Assembly (NCBI GenBank): GCA_011364905.1
Contig: RDNZ01000011.1
Coordinates: forward strand, 1 to 50,365
Reading direction: 5' to 3'
Origin: Candidatus Thorarchaeota archaeon
Lineage (GTDB): Archaea; Asgardarchaeota; Thorarchaeia; Thorarchaeales; Thorarchaeaceae
Length of the DNA stretch: 50,365 bases
This document shows positions 15,381 to 24,513 of this stretch, piece by piece. Made by a program: the position numbers and the translations under genes. Numbering within the stretch: the first letter of the stretch is position 1; every line of letters begins with the position of its first letter. Below the pieces are notes generated by a model. It was given only the letters and a program-made list of their open reading frames with translations. It was not told the origin of the DNA and searched no databases.

Positions 15381-16346
15381 TTACGCAATAAATGACCACC
15401 CTAGAATAACTGGTAGGATGGGTATCACAGGCAAGAGAAGAAGAGTTCCTAGTGTGACGGTTGTTGAGGCGATTTCGACATCTAAATCGAAATTAGCAGC
15501 ATAAACTGCAGTTAGTATAGCGGGAGGCATAAGAGACTCCAGCAGCAACACTTGTTTTGGAATCTGTGAGAGAGTGGACAGAAAAATGACAGGCAGTATG
15601 AGTAACGGAATAACAAGCTGGCGAACCATTACTACATTCAAAGCCTTTCGAACATCTTCCAGAGAGAATCTCACTCCAACTCCAAGTCCGACTGAAACAA
15701 GAGCAAGATATGTTGTAACTGGTGAGTCATAGGAGAGTACAGTAGCAATGGATGCAGGAAGATCAATATTCAAACCAAGGATGATAAGGGATGCCGCAGC
15801 GGCAAGAAACGGAGGAAAAACAACTGCATCTCTGATGATTTTCTTCCAGCCAGCTTCTCTTCCACCATAAGTGGCCCCCATCAACGGTCCAACAGAAACA
15901 AGGAGAATCATTTGCGTAAGAGAGAACATGATAATGAAGGGTACAGCAGATGGACCTAGGAACATCAAAGCCAGTGGCAGAGCTACAAAAAGGGCATTAT
16001 TGAAAGTAGAACATATGAATAGAGACCCCTTGGTCTTGTCAGGGATATCACTCTGACGGAGTCTGAGATGAATCAGTACAGGTCCAAGAAGATGAATAGC
16101 AACTGCGATCATGAGGAAGATTGGAATTTCAATTTGGGACGTAGGTGTTGAGGTTAGAAAAGAGTAGAACACGAGGATTGGAAAAAAGAGGTTGATAATG
16201 AGAGAGTTGAGATGTTTGTTGAAAACAGCTCCCATGGCAGAAAGACGAGCGACTAAGTATCCAACAAGAATGAAGCCATAGAAGAGGGCTATCTGAGGGA
16301 GCAGAACATCAGTAACCTGAATCGCAAACACCATCGCCCAAGACAT
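15381..16346 (-). CDS. AEC-family (auxin efflux carrier type) permease
   Basis: Secondary carrier of the AEC family, which in prokaryotes moves malate, malonate or other organic acids. The 321-residue protein from the ATG at 16346 has about ten hydrophobic helices in two five-helix halves. It has the characteristic NLFFPILVFYSFL in the first half and a glycine-rich second half (TYLALVSVGLGVGVRF; PPAILTAVYAANFDLDVEIA). An in-frame TTG lies just upstream. It follows the aldehyde oxidoreductase gene by 26 bases on the same strand, so it could export or import an acid made or used by that pathway. The substrate is not determined. Confidence 0.82.
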   Translation of the reverse strand: MSWAMVFAIQVTDVLLPQIALFYGFILVGYLVARLSAMGAVFNKHLNSLIINLFFPILVFYSFLTSTPTSQIEIPIFLMIAVAIHLLGPVLIHLRLRQSDIPDKTKGSLFICSTFNNALFVALPLALMFLGPSAVPFIIMFSLTQMILLVSVGPLMGATYGGREAGWKKIIRDAVVFPPFLAAAASLIILGLNIDLPASIATVLSYDSPVTTYLALVSVGLGVGVRFSLEDVRKALNVVMVRQLVIPLLILPVIFLSTLSQIPKQVLLLESLMPPAILTAVYAANFDLDVEIASTTVTLGTLLLLPVIPILPVILGWSFIA

Positions 16347-16372
16347 CAAGACTTACGGAATAAGCTGCCGGA

Positions 16373-18160
16373 TTAGGAATTCAGACCTGGCAAACCAAGT
16401 TCTTCAAGTGCTGCGTCAGAGGGGCAGCCAGTCTTCCTATCCCACTTCCTATATTCATAGTATTCGTCTAATTGAGCATCAACATCTGGAATGAAGTCTT
16501 CAGTTACACTATCTGGGTGAGGGATTAATAGTGGTCTAGGCAGTTTCTCGTCACTGGTCCTCAAACCGCACTTGAGATTGAAAAGTCGCTTCATGGTGAC
16601 CGACCGAGCGCCTATCTTCAGAACATCGTCTATTCGATATGATGTTCCGATCGCTAGGTTCAGCAGACTAATGATTGTTTCCGGTGGCACAAAGGCAAAC
16701 TGGCACATTATCACAGAGTCAAAAAACGCTCTGAAGTCTTGAGCCTTCGCGGCAACCACGCCCTTGCCATCATTCTCAAGTCGATCGCCGCTGATAATAC
16801 CCAGTGCCCTAACATCTGCACCCATATCGACACTATACATATCCCCTTCCATATGTGATGCCCCTCTTGAGGCAATTGAGTAAACCGTTGCCATTCCTGA
16901 GAAAGCACGAGGATCATGATTTGGAATTTCCATACCTCTGACCTGAAGTACAATATCCTCTCTCGAATATTTCTTGGCAAAGGCAAGCGACCCATCTGCT
17001 AGTAAGTCACCAATACCTTCTCGCTTTGCAATAGCATGGATTGTTTCTATGACCTTGTCTGGGCTTGCCCAGGTAAACCCATAGTCTGCCACACCAATAT
17101 CGCACAGATAGGTGGCGAATGCGATAGTGCTCCCGCAACTGATTGTGTCCATGCCATATTGATTGCAGAGATTGTTTATGAGCGCGATTTTTGGCAAGTC
17201 AGAAATCAGCATATTTGAACCAAAGGATGCAATTGTCTGGTACTCCGGGCCGGCAACATCATTCAAACCATAGTCTGTGACAGTGACCTTTCTACCACAT
17301 CCAATCGGACATGAGTAACAGGCAGTACGTCCTGTAAGAATCTTCTCCATTGCCTTGGCATTGATCTGGTCAACTTCATCAAATTCAATCTCTTGGAAGT
17401 ACTTGATTGGCATGTCGTTGAACATCATAGCAATGTCCACATACATGGCGGTTCCTTGATCACTAAGCATTGACATTGCTTCACGAAGTGTTTTACTTGA
17501 TTCCTGTGCCAGTTCACGAAACTTATCAGGGCTGTGAAGTGAAACTTTCTCGTTACCAGCAACTGTTATTGCCTTGAGATTCTTTGAACCCATGACAGCC
17601 CCAAGACCGCACCGTGCAGACACTCGTTCATCTGTGACAATACTGGCAAATCGGACAAGGTTTTCCCCAGCTGGGCCAATACAGCAGACTTGAACCCGAC
17701 CAAGTCGCTCCTTTAATTCGTTCTGTGTTGGACCAGTCATCTTGCCCCATAAATCAGCCGCAGGACTCAACGCACCTGTTCCAGAATCTATTTGGAGTGT
17801 GACAGGAGCTGCTGCACGTCCCTTGATGAGAATGCCATCAAATCCAGAGAATTTTAGAAACGCACCAAAATGACCCCCAACATGAGACTCGCCCCAGATG
17901 TTCGTTAGAGGCGATTTTCCACATACAACATGCCGCCCGGTACAGGGAGCTAGAGTACCTGTCAGAGGTCCGGTCATAAACAGCAGCATGTTTTCAGGAC
18001 TCAAGGGGTCAACTCCTTGGTCAAGATGTTCGTAAAGAAAGCGGGATGCAAATCCACTACCACCAAGAAACTGGGCGGACATGGTGGGAGAGGTCTCAAG
18101 AGTTTCTATCTTGCCCTTAGAAAGATCTACAACGAGGATTTGTCCCATATATGCAGCCAT
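16373..18160 (-). CDS. aor: Tungsten-containing aldehyde:ferredoxin oxidoreductase (AOR family)
   Basis: Oxidises aldehydes to acids with reduction of ferredoxin, using a tungsto-bispterin cofactor and one 4Fe-4S cluster. The 595-residue length is normal. The cluster ligands are C281, C284, C288 (CYSCPIGC) and probably C486 (DSVIMC), matching the C-x2-C-x3-C plus distant Cys pattern of Pyrococcus AOR. The pterin-binding region GESHVGGHFGAFLKFSGFDGI and the segment ARCGLGAVMGSKNLKAI are also typical. The ATG at 18160 has AAGGTGGT just upstream. It follows the class II aldolase by 10 bases in the same operon, which suggests that the aldehyde comes from the aldolase reaction. Confidence 0.92.
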   Translation of the reverse strand: MAAYMGQILVVDLSKGKIETLETSPTMSAQFLGGSGFASRFLYEHLDQGVDPLSPENMLLFMTGPLTGTLAPCTGRHVVCGKSPLTNIWGESHVGGHFGAFLKFSGFDGILIKGRAAAPVTLQIDSGTGALSPAADLWGKMTGPTQNELKERLGRVQVCCIGPAGENLVRFASIVTDERVSARCGLGAVMGSKNLKAITVAGNEKVSLHSPDKFRELAQESSKTLREAMSMLSDQGTAMYVDIAMMFNDMPIKYFQEIEFDEVDQINAKAMEKILTGRTACYSCPIGCGRKVTVTDYGLNDVAGPEYQTIASFGSNMLISDLPKIALINNLCNQYGMDTISCGSTIAFATYLCDIGVADYGFTWASPDKVIETIHAIAKREGIGDLLADGSLAFAKKYSREDIVLQVRGMEIPNHDPRAFSGMATVYSIASRGASHMEGDMYSVDMGADVRALGIISGDRLENDGKGVVAAKAQDFRAFFDSVIMCQFAFVPPETIISLLNLAIGTSYRIDDVLKIGARSVTMKRLFNLKCGLRTSDEKLPRPLLIPHPDSVTEDFIPDVDAQLDEYYEYRKWDRKTGCPSDAALEELGLPGLNS

Positions 18161-18170
18161 CGAACCACCT

Positions 18171-18818
18171 TTAGAAGTCCTTCATCATTTCCCAGATGTC
18201 TTGTTCATCCTCAACAACATCCTCGGGAAGCTCAATTGGTTCACCTGCTTGTTTTGCAGTCAGGTATATCTTGCACGCTCGTTCGAATAGAATCGAAAGG
18301 AAGAGTGCATCCTTTAGGGTCTTTGCAACACATACTGATCCATGATTTGCGATTAATGCTGCACTTCTATCCTGTAGGACCTTGACTACATTAATTCCGA
18401 GTTGTTTTGTGCCTGGCATAGCATATTTGCTAACTCTGATACCTGCTCCCAATTTAGACACAATCTCATCGAGTATTGGAGGTAAAGGCTTATGCAGTGC
18501 AGCCATAGATGAAGCATACACACTGTGTGTATGGACAACAGCAAGAGCGTCTTCACGGTTTTTGTATATCTCAAGATGCATCGGAGTCTCAACACTAGGA
18601 TTCCTTGTTCCCTCTATCTCATTTCCATCGAGGTCAATAACAACAACATCTTCGATTGTCATCTCTGTATAGTGAACAGAGCTCGGAGAGATGACAACAT
18701 GTTCTCCCATTCTCATGCTTGCATTTCCTGATGATCCAATGACTAGGTCATGTTTAACCATCTCCAGACAGATGTCAAGGAGTTCCTGTTTCTCTTTCTC
18801 GTACACTTCAATCACCAT
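18171..18818 (-). CDS. Class II aldolase (L-fuculose-phosphate aldolase type)
   Basis: Zinc-dependent aldolase that splits a ketose-phosphate into dihydroxyacetone phosphate and an aldehyde. From the ATG at 18818 it has 215 residues, the length of FucA. Zinc ligands are H96 and H98 (VVHTHS) and H159 (ANHGS), and E77 is the likely catalytic glutamate (SVETPMH). The frame extends about 47 codons upstream, but those codons lie inside the kinase gene. The ATG at 18818 overlaps the kinase stop by 11 bases and fits the family N-terminus. A member of the AraD/FucA/sugar-acid aldolase group, so the substrate could be fuculose-, rhamnulose- or ribulose-phosphate or a related compound. Confidence 0.87.
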   Translation of the reverse strand: MVIEVYEKEKQELLDICLEMVKHDLVIGSSGNASMRMGEHVVISPSSVHYTEMTIEDVVVIDLDGNEIEGTRNPSVETPMHLEIYKNREDALAVVHTHSVYASSMAALHKPLPPILDEIVSKLGAGIRVSKYAMPGTKQLGINVVKVLQDRSAALIANHGSVCVAKTLKDALFLSILFERACKIYLTAKQAGEPIELPEDVVEDEQDIWEMMKDF

Positions 18819-20307
18819 CGGACTGTAATCCGCACCATTTTGAGTAGTATCGGTCGTATGATTCTGCTCTTGCATCAGGGCGATAGGTGGGTCTCCAGCG
18901 GACCATCGCTTTTGAAGCTTCATCAAGTGATGAGTAGATACCTGCACCGGTAGCTGCACAGATTGCTGCGCCTAAGAGACTCCCTTCAGTTTGAGTTGGC
19001 ACATTAATGGGTTGTTTTAAGACATTTGCCAGTAGTTGTGGCCATGTTTCAGACTTGGTCATCCCACCAACTGTTTTCACACCGACTGACTGGTAATATT
19101 CTCGGAGTTGGTCAAAGTTCCCTCGAACTGCAAAAGCGACATTCTCAAGTACTGCATGTATCATGCTTGCTGAGTTTAAGGGAGTCACTTGAGGAAGAGC
19201 AGGTTGAGGAAAGACCATCTTTGCCTTTTTCACCTCAGTCATCTGTTGACAATCCATAACATTTGGACCAAGAGCCACAAGAGTTTCATCACTTCCAGGT
19301 GGGATTCCTTTCACAAGCTCATCAAGACGCTCAAAGGTCATCTGCATACATTCTATTGGATTTTCAGAACGTTCACAAAGGAGGCTTACAGCCCATTCTA
19401 GGATTGCTCCAGTCAATGTGGCATTGCTTTCCAGAGTCCACTGACCTTTCTTCAGATGTGTCCCAGTCCAGATTCTCTGATTTGGAACAGTTAGATGATG
19501 ATCAAGGATTATGATTACAGGAGTAGTACTACCTGCTATGATGGTGATTTCTCCTATCTTGGACTCGCTTGCAAGAAGAGCGCAGTGCGTGTCTGCACCG
19601 GCTTGGACAATTGGGAGACCCTTCGGAAGGCCACATTCTTTCACGGCTTTGGAAGACACTTCACCAACAACCATTCCAGCCTCTCGAATGGGGGGCAAGA
19701 TACTCATATCTATTTCAAGAGCTGAAGTTACTTTTTCGCTCCATGAATTAGTTCTTACATCAAGAAAACCAGTGGCACTCGCTGATGAGGTGTCTGTAGT
19801 ATAAACTCCTGAGAGCTTGAATTTTATCCAATCACATATCGGAAGCAGATGTGCAATCTTTTCATAAGTCTCAGGCACTTCTTCTTCGAACCAACTAAGT
19901 CGGGATGGAGCGAACATCATTGGAGGCCAACAACCCGTGATCTCATGATAAGTCGCACCTAGAGTTTCATCAATTAGATATTGTGTCAAGGCTCCGCGTG
20001 CATCGATGTTTGGGCCGCCGTGAAGCTCATTGCCCTTTGAGTCAAGTAGTACTATGCCATGCCTTTGGCTGGTTGTAGCTACAGCGCCAATATCAGTCGG
20101 CTGAACTCCAGACTTTTTGATGGCCTGTTTGGTAACAGAACAGACAAGTTTCCAGAATCTGGCAGGGTCGAATTCTTTTGCGATTTCCAGGCTGGTAGGT
20201 GTGATATAGTCCCAATTTGTTTTTGAGATGCCAAGCGTTTCTCCTTTTTCACCAACAATCATACACCTGACACCTGTCGTGCCTGCGTCAATCGCGGCTA
20301 TTACCAT
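18808..20307 (-). CDS. FGGY-family carbohydrate kinase
   Basis: ATP-dependent sugar kinase, 499 residues, the usual FGGY length. The phosphate-binding AIDAGTTGVRCMIV is at the N-terminus. ATTSQRHGIVLLD and the catalytic-aspartate segment QAGADTHCALLA follow, and the C-terminal nucleotide domain shows VGGMTKSETWPQLLANVL. Family members phosphorylate xylulose, fuculose, glycerol, autoinducer-2 and others, and the sequence alone does not decide. Its location immediately before a class II aldolase points to a ketose or sugar acid that is cleaved after phosphorylation. The ATG at 20307 follows an AGGGA, 9 bases after the dehydrogenase stop. Confidence 0.9.
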   Translation of the reverse strand: MVIAAIDAGTTGVRCMIVGEKGETLGISKTNWDYITPTSLEIAKEFDPARFWKLVCSVTKQAIKKSGVQPTDIGAVATTSQRHGIVLLDSKGNELHGGPNIDARGALTQYLIDETLGATYHEITGCWPPMMFAPSRLSWFEEEVPETYEKIAHLLPICDWIKFKLSGVYTTDTSSASATGFLDVRTNSWSEKVTSALEIDMSILPPIREAGMVVGEVSSKAVKECGLPKGLPIVQAGADTHCALLASESKIGEITIIAGSTTPVIIILDHHLTVPNQRIWTGTHLKKGQWTLESNATLTGAILEWAVSLLCERSENPIECMQMTFERLDELVKGIPPGSDETLVALGPNVMDCQQMTEVKKAKMVFPQPALPQVTPLNSASMIHAVLENVAFAVRGNFDQLREYYQSVGVKTVGGMTKSETWPQLLANVLKQPINVPTQTEGSLLGAAICAATGAGIYSSLDEASKAMVRWRPTYRPDARAESYDRYYSKWCGLQSDGD

Positions 20308-20316
20308 ATCAAATCC

Positions 20317-21315
20317 CTACTCGTAGACCTCTGGATTCAGTATGTTCGGCGGTTTTTCACCTTTAAGGAAAGCTATGATACTAGCTACGATGCTTTCCGA
20401 CTGTCTCTGGATTGTTTCAACCGTATTTCCGCCCATATGGGGCATAACGGTTACATTGTCCATCTCAAGAAACTCATTATCACAATCAACTGGTTCCATT
20501 GAAAATACATCTAAGGCAGCACCCGCTATTGAGCCCTTTCGTAATGCATCTTTTAGTGCATGCTCATCTGTTATTGAAGCTCTAGCAGTGTTAATCAGGA
20601 CAGCAGTCTTCTTCATCATGTCGAATTCCTTAGCACCAAGCATCCCTCGAGTTTCTTCAGTGGGTTTACAGTGTATAGTGACAATGTCCGAGGTTCTTAG
20701 TAATTCATCAAGACTAACGATCTTTCCGCTGACTTCCTCAACCTTTTTTGGATCGACGTAGGGGTCGAAAACAAGAATCCCAGCTCCAAATGATTGAAGC
20801 CGTTTCGCCACCTCGAATCCTATACGACCCAGTCCTATGATTCCCACAGTTCGATTATGAAGCTCGAATCCCATGAGTGTAGTGTACATCTTGGCAAAAT
20901 CTGCAAAGTCATCCACAAAGAAGTCATTCTTGAGAAATCGCTCTGCAGCTACAATGTGTCGTGCCTGGGCGAGCATCAGCGCAATTGTGTGTTCGACTAC
21001 TGCAATAGTGTTCCTGCCAAGTACTGCGATGACAGGGATTCCCTTTGCAGTCGCGGCTTGCAGTGAGATATTGTTGGGCGAGCCTCGTACGGATCCTAGC
21101 AGCTTTAGCTGGGTCTGTTCGATAATCTCCTCTTTTAACTCATCACCCTCCACAATGACGATGTCATACTTCCCATCTTTTATTGTTTGAAGGAGAGAAT
21201 CACCCATATGCAGCTTGCCCGTTTCAAGCCAGCTTCTGTGATCAACCTCAAGACCTGCATTCCGTAGTTCCTTCAGACCAGCCTCAGTAAAAGGAGCTGT
21301 GATGAGAACCCGCAA
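20317..21315 (-). CDS. D-isomer-specific 2-hydroxyacid dehydrogenase
   Basis: NAD(P)-dependent dehydrogenase of the phosphoglycerate/hydroxyacid family, 332 residues. Visible features are the Rossmann motif IIGLGRIGFEVAKRL, the catalytic Arg in NTARASI, the Glu in the EPVDCDNE region and the catalytic His in MPHMGGNT. The start is a TTG at 21315 with GGAGG about 10 bases upstream. A TATA-like CTATAAAGG at 21361-21370 lies about 50 bases upstream, so this gene leads the operon with kinase, aldolase, AOR and AEC carrier. It could oxidise a sugar-derived acid or act in serine synthesis; the operon favours the former. Confidence 0.88.
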   Translation of the reverse strand: MRVLITAPFTEAGLKELRNAGLEVDHRSWLETGKLHMGDSLLQTIKDGKYDIVIVEGDELKEEIIEQTQLKLLGSVRGSPNNISLQAATAKGIPVIAVLGRNTIAVVEHTIALMLAQARHIVAAERFLKNDFFVDDFADFAKMYTTLMGFELHNRTVGIIGLGRIGFEVAKRLQSFGAGILVFDPYVDPKKVEEVSGKIVSLDELLRTSDIVTIHCKPTEETRGMLGAKEFDMMKKTAVLINTARASITDEHALKDALRKGSIAGAALDVFSMEPVDCDNEFLEMDNVTVMPHMGGNTVETIQRQSESIVASIIAFLKGEKPPNILNPEVYE

Positions 21316-21360
21316 CTAGTAAAGAACCTCCATTTCCAGAGGGATTGACTATTATTTTGT

Positions 21361-21370
21361 CCCTTTATAG
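21361..21370 (-). promoter_or_regulatory. TATA-like promoter of the dehydrogenase-kinase-aldolase-AOR operon
   Basis: The minus strand reads CTATAAAGGG, an archaeal TATA-box match, about 46-55 bases before the TTG at 21315. Initiation about 25 bases downstream would leave a short leader holding the GGAGG ribosome-binding site. Confidence 0.5.
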
Positions 21371-21442
21371 ATTCAGCGAATTATTAGGAAACAGACTAGT
21401 TTGTGGCGCAAACCGCGATGTAGTTCAAAGATTGTCCACTCC

Positions 21443-21449
21443 TTATATT
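21443..21449 (+). promoter_or_regulatory. TATA-like promoter of the ABC-2 exporter operon
   Basis: TTATATT lies 33 bases before the ATG at 21482, and no Shine-Dalgarno sequence is visible between them. This spacing suggests an almost leaderless mRNA. Confidence 0.45.
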
Positions 21450-21481
21450 CATTCTACACATGATAATACTCGTGATTTACA

Positions 21482-22228
21482 ATGTCTGAATCTGCAATAA
21501 CGATAACAAATCTGACAAAACGGTTCAATGGCATAACAGCTGTCGACAATCTCAGTCTTGAGATTGGATGGGGAGAGCTGTTTGGTATCCTTGGACCCAA
21601 TGGTGCAGGTAAGAGCACGACAGTCAATATTCTCAATACGCTCTTGGAACCTACTGAAGGCTCCGCGACGCTCGATGGTCATGATGTGGTCTTCGATCCA
21701 GAGCATGTTCGAAAAGTGATTGGTGTCTGTCCTCAGGAACCTGCATTCTATCCGCATCTAACAGGTAGAGAGAATATCACGCTCATGGGGGATATGCATC
21801 TCGTTCCCAAAGATGTTCTCGAGAGCAGGGTCAGTTCCATGGTTGAGAGAATTGGTATGGAAACTGATATCGATAGACTAGCAAAGGAATACAGCGGTGG
21901 AATGATTCGTAGGGTCAGTATGCTAATGGCGTTAGTCAATGACCCAAAAATTGCTCTATTAGATGAGCCTACTGTCGCAATGGATCCTAAATCTCGAAGG
22001 GCAGTCTGGGACTATATTAGAGAGCTGAGGATGCAGGGTAAAGCCATCATTCTAACAACACACTACATGGAGGAGGCTCAGGAGCTATGTGACAGAGTTG
22101 CCATCATTGACGAGGGCAAACTGATTGCACTTGGATCTCCAACAGATTTGATGGAAACACATCAATCTAAGAACCTGGAAGAAGTCTTCCTGAAACTAAC
22201 AGGTAAGAAACTGAGGGAGGAGACATAG
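21482..22228 (+). CDS. ABC-2 type exporter ATP-binding protein
   Basis: ATPase of a DrrA-like exporter, 248 residues. Walker A is GPNGAGKST at 38-46, the signature is YSGGMIRRVSML, Walker B is IALLDEP followed by TVAMDPKSRR, and the switch His is in ILTTHYMEEAQELCDRVAII, a sequence characteristic of multidrug or lipid-type exporters. It is followed after 2 bases by the permease gene, so the pair forms a complete transporter (a dimer of each). The substrate is unknown. Downstream membrane-protein and winged-helix genes may belong to the same locus but are separated from it by a terminator. Confidence 0.9.
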   Translation: MSESAITITNLTKRFNGITAVDNLSLEIGWGELFGILGPNGAGKSTTVNILNTLLEPTEGSATLDGHDVVFDPEHVRKVIGVCPQEPAFYPHLTGRENITLMGDMHLVPKDVLESRVSSMVERIGMETDIDRLAKEYSGGMIRRVSMLMALVNDPKIALLDEPTVAMDPKSRRAVWDYIRELRMQGKAIILTTHYMEEAQELCDRVAIIDEGKLIALGSPTDLMETHQSKNLEEVFLKLTGKKLREET

Positions 22229-22230
22229 AG

Positions 22231-23391
22231 ATGAATCCAAGAAGAATAATATCTTTAGTGAAGAAGGACCTGAAGAAAACACACAGAGAGCCAGCTGTTC
22301 TGTTTCTTCTGATAATATTTCCCATAGTATTGACCATCGTCTTTGGTTTTGCCTTTGGTGGAATTGGAGATGGAGGAACTACAAGTTTTGACGTAGGGCT
22401 CCTTAATCTGGATGCAACGAGTCCGCAAGCTGATTGGAGTATGGCCTTTGTTAACAATCTCACGGACTCCGAGGTCTTTGTAGTTTATGCATATGACGAT
22501 AATGCAACTGGTCAGTCTGCCCTTCTACAAGGTAACCTCGATGCATTCATTGTCATTCCTGAAGGGTTTGGAGATAGTATAGCATCATACTATGGATCTC
22601 CTATTGATCCTAGTTCTTGGACAAATACTACCATCGGACTCTACGTTGATAGTGGGTCAATGATGGCAGTATCAGCGGTTCCTCCTCTTGTACAGCAAGT
22701 TCTGATGAAAACAGTGTTTGGGAGTGATGCAATGACTTTGAATCTACCAATCGAGATTTCAAGTCCTGCATTGGTTAAATCAAGTACGTTCTCTCAATGG
22801 GACTTCATGGCGCCTGGCATATTTGCGTTTGCATCAATTTTCCTGACAATGATTGTGGCTCAATCTATGACATATGAACGAGATGAAGGTCTCTTGAAGA
22901 GACTGCGAACCACGCCGGTCTCATCAGCAGAATACATGGTCAGTCAGACTCTGACTTACATGATCATAGCATCTGTTCAAGTAGCACTTGTATTAGCCTC
23001 ATCATTCGCTATAGGATATAGACCCGCAACTGGACCAGCAGGAATTGCGTTCACTTTTGTGATTGCATTAGCATTCTCCTTGGTCGCAGTCGGTTTCGGA
23101 CTGATTGCAGCATCCATATCGAAGTCTGCAGAAGTTTCAACAGGAGTAAGCTTCGCATTCATCATGCCTCAGATGTTCTTTGGAACATTCATGCCATTGG
23201 GAGGCGCAACCGAGGTTATTGCAAAGTTTATGCCCAGCAAGTACCTCACCGATACAGTGACTACACTATTCCTCAGAGGTGCACCGATAACAACTCCTGT
23301 CATCTGGACTAATTTAGCGATTGTGTCAATTCTTGGTGTTCTACTTGTTGCTGTAGGAATCGTTCTGTTCGAGAAGTTCGGTTCTCGCTAG
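22231..23391 (+). CDS. ABC-2 type exporter permease
   Basis: Membrane subunit paired with the ATPase before it. The 386-residue protein has one N-terminal helix (about residues 23-45: VLFLLIIFPIVLTIVFGFAFG) and an extracellular domain of about 140 residues with several N-glycosylation-type sequons. A C-terminal bundle of five helices from about residue 195 follows, with the loop PVSSAEYMVSQTLTYMI typical of ABC-2 permeases. The ATG at 22231 is preceded by GGGAGGAG. The stop codon runs directly into a strong hairpin with a T-run. Direction is presumably export; the cargo cannot be inferred. Confidence 0.88.
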   Translation: MNPRRIISLVKKDLKKTHREPAVLFLLIIFPIVLTIVFGFAFGGIGDGGTTSFDVGLLNLDATSPQADWSMAFVNNLTDSEVFVVYAYDDNATGQSALLQGNLDAFIVIPEGFGDSIASYYGSPIDPSSWTNTTIGLYVDSGSMMAVSAVPPLVQQVLMKTVFGSDAMTLNLPIEISSPALVKSSTFSQWDFMAPGIFAFASIFLTMIVAQSMTYERDEGLLKRLRTTPVSSAEYMVSQTLTYMIIASVQVALVLASSFAIGYRPATGPAGIAFTFVIALAFSLVAVGFGLIAASISKSAEVSTGVSFAFIMPQMFFGTFMPLGGATEVIAKFMPSKYLTDTVTTLFLRGAPITTPVIWTNLAIVSILGVLLVAVGIVLFEKFGSR

Positions 23392-23421
23392 GAGTCCCAC
23401 TAGGGACTCCAATCCTTTTTT
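23391..23421 (+). terminator. Hairpin with T6 tract after the exporter operon
   Basis: GGAGTCCC, loop ACTA, GGGACTCC: a perfect 8-bp stem starting at the last base of the permease stop codon. Five bases later comes TTTTTT. It looks like a bacterial-style intrinsic terminator, and archaeal RNA polymerase would also stop on the T-run. Confidence 0.75.
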
Positions 23422-23482
23422 CTAGTAGAGTTATTATGGGGGTTTTGGAAGTGAATTTGTTATTCAATACTGAGGTGATTGT

Positions 23483-24160
23483 TTGAACCAAGAGAATGCT
23501 TCTTCAGATGAAGATATGGTCGAGAAAGCAAAGCAGCTACTTCTGCTAACTGACCTCGTTGATAAATATCCAAAGGTAGTGGCACGTAGGGTTTCTGGAT
23601 TGGTCTACCTCATCATTGCCGGAGGAATATCTTTTGCCACGCTAATCTACATGTCTATGCTAAAGTTTCTTGGACCTATTGACCCAGTACTGGTAAATCT
23701 CGTTTTTGTTGGAATTAGCCTATTCTTCTCATGGTTGGTGGCTTTTCGACTAGTATTACCACTAACTCAATCATATCCAAAGGAGCCAGAACCAAAAGAG
23801 GGACAAAGAGCTCCCTTCGTAGTTTGGGGGGTTCTTGCAGTTGCTATCGTGACTGTGGCACTGATAACATTCTCAACTAACAATGGCCTCTTTTTCATAC
23901 CTATTTTACAAATTATCATGGGCACTGGTTTTCTTAGCAACTATATTCTTGGGAGAAGAAGTGTAGAGGCAGATATCTTCACACGAGAACATCTTTACTT
24001 TTCATTAGCAGTTTTTTTCAGCATTATACCGATGTTTCTAATTCTAGAACTTGCCTATGTCTTACTGATAGTCGTTGATATGGGAGGAATCTATGTGATG
24101 GGGATCTATATGCTCATCACATCCGAACGACTTCTTCTAGAGAGTAAAGGGCAGGGATAA
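23483..24160 (+). CDS. Multi-helix membrane protein paired with a winged-helix regulator
   Basis: Not recognised. The 225-residue protein has a hydrophilic, acidic N-terminus (about 40 residues) and then about six hydrophobic segments: two at 45-85, one at 95-107, and the others at about 116-132, 135-153 and 168-215. There are no obvious catalytic motifs. It starts with a TTG at 23483 with GAGGTGA upstream. The next gene starts 2 bases after its stop and encodes a winged-helix protein, so the pair is probably a membrane-sensing or regulatory unit. This arrangement of a membrane protein next to a small winged-helix protein recurs elsewhere in the window. Confidence 0.65.
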   Translation: MNQENASSDEDMVEKAKQLLLLTDLVDKYPKVVARRVSGLVYLIIAGGISFATLIYMSMLKFLGPIDPVLVNLVFVGISLFFSWLVAFRLVLPLTQSYPKEPEPKEGQRAPFVVWGVLAVAIVTVALITFSTNNGLFFIPILQIIMGTGFLSNYILGRRSVEADIFTREHLYFSLAVFFSIIPMFLILELAYVLLIVVDMGGIYVMGIYMLITSERLLLESKGQG

Positions 24161-24162
24161 AG

Positions 24163-24513
24163 TTGAGTATAGATGGGGACCTCCTATCTACACTGATAGG
24201 ACTCATGGAAGAAGACCGTGAGACTATGGTCCCTACTAGACTCTCTATTCTGGTCTATCTCTATTTCACACAAAATGCAACATTCCCAGTTCTGCAGAAG
24301 AAGCTTGGTCTCACCTCAGGGAATTTGTCCAGTCATCTCAGAAAACTGGAAGAGTTGGGTCTGATTCGGATTTCAAAACGATTTGTTGACCTCAAACCTA
24401 CAACTTTTGCTGTTCTAACCAAAGAAGGAGCTGAACAGGTAAGAAACCAGATGGCCCGTATGCGTGAAGTAGTTACAATGGTTGTTGAAAAGGGACCAAA
24501 ATCAGAGGAGTAG
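24163..24513 (+). CDS. Winged-helix transcriptional regulator
   Basis: A 116-residue DNA-binding protein with a winged helix-turn-helix. LSILVYLYFTQNATFPVLQKKLG gives the first helices, and LTSGNLSSHLRKLEELGLIRISKRF gives the recognition helix and wing. The C-terminal helix (GAEQVRNQMARMREVVTMV) probably dimerises. It resembles MarR/ArsR-like or HTH_34-type repressors. It starts with a TTG at 24163, 2 bases after the membrane-protein stop. Its end overlaps the convergent SCP2 gene by 12 bases. The likely target is its own locus or the nearby exporter, but no operator was identified. Confidence 0.8.
   Translation: MSIDGDLLSTLIGLMEEDRETMVPTRLSILVYLYFTQNATFPVLQKKLGLTSGNLSSHLRKLEELGLIRISKRFVDLKPTTFAVLTKEGAEQVRNQMARMREVVTMVVEKGPKSEE

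Noticed and set aside
21399..21413. Short GTTTG...CAAAC inverted repeat between divergent operons
   Set aside because: Only 5 bp per arm; too short to separate from chance.
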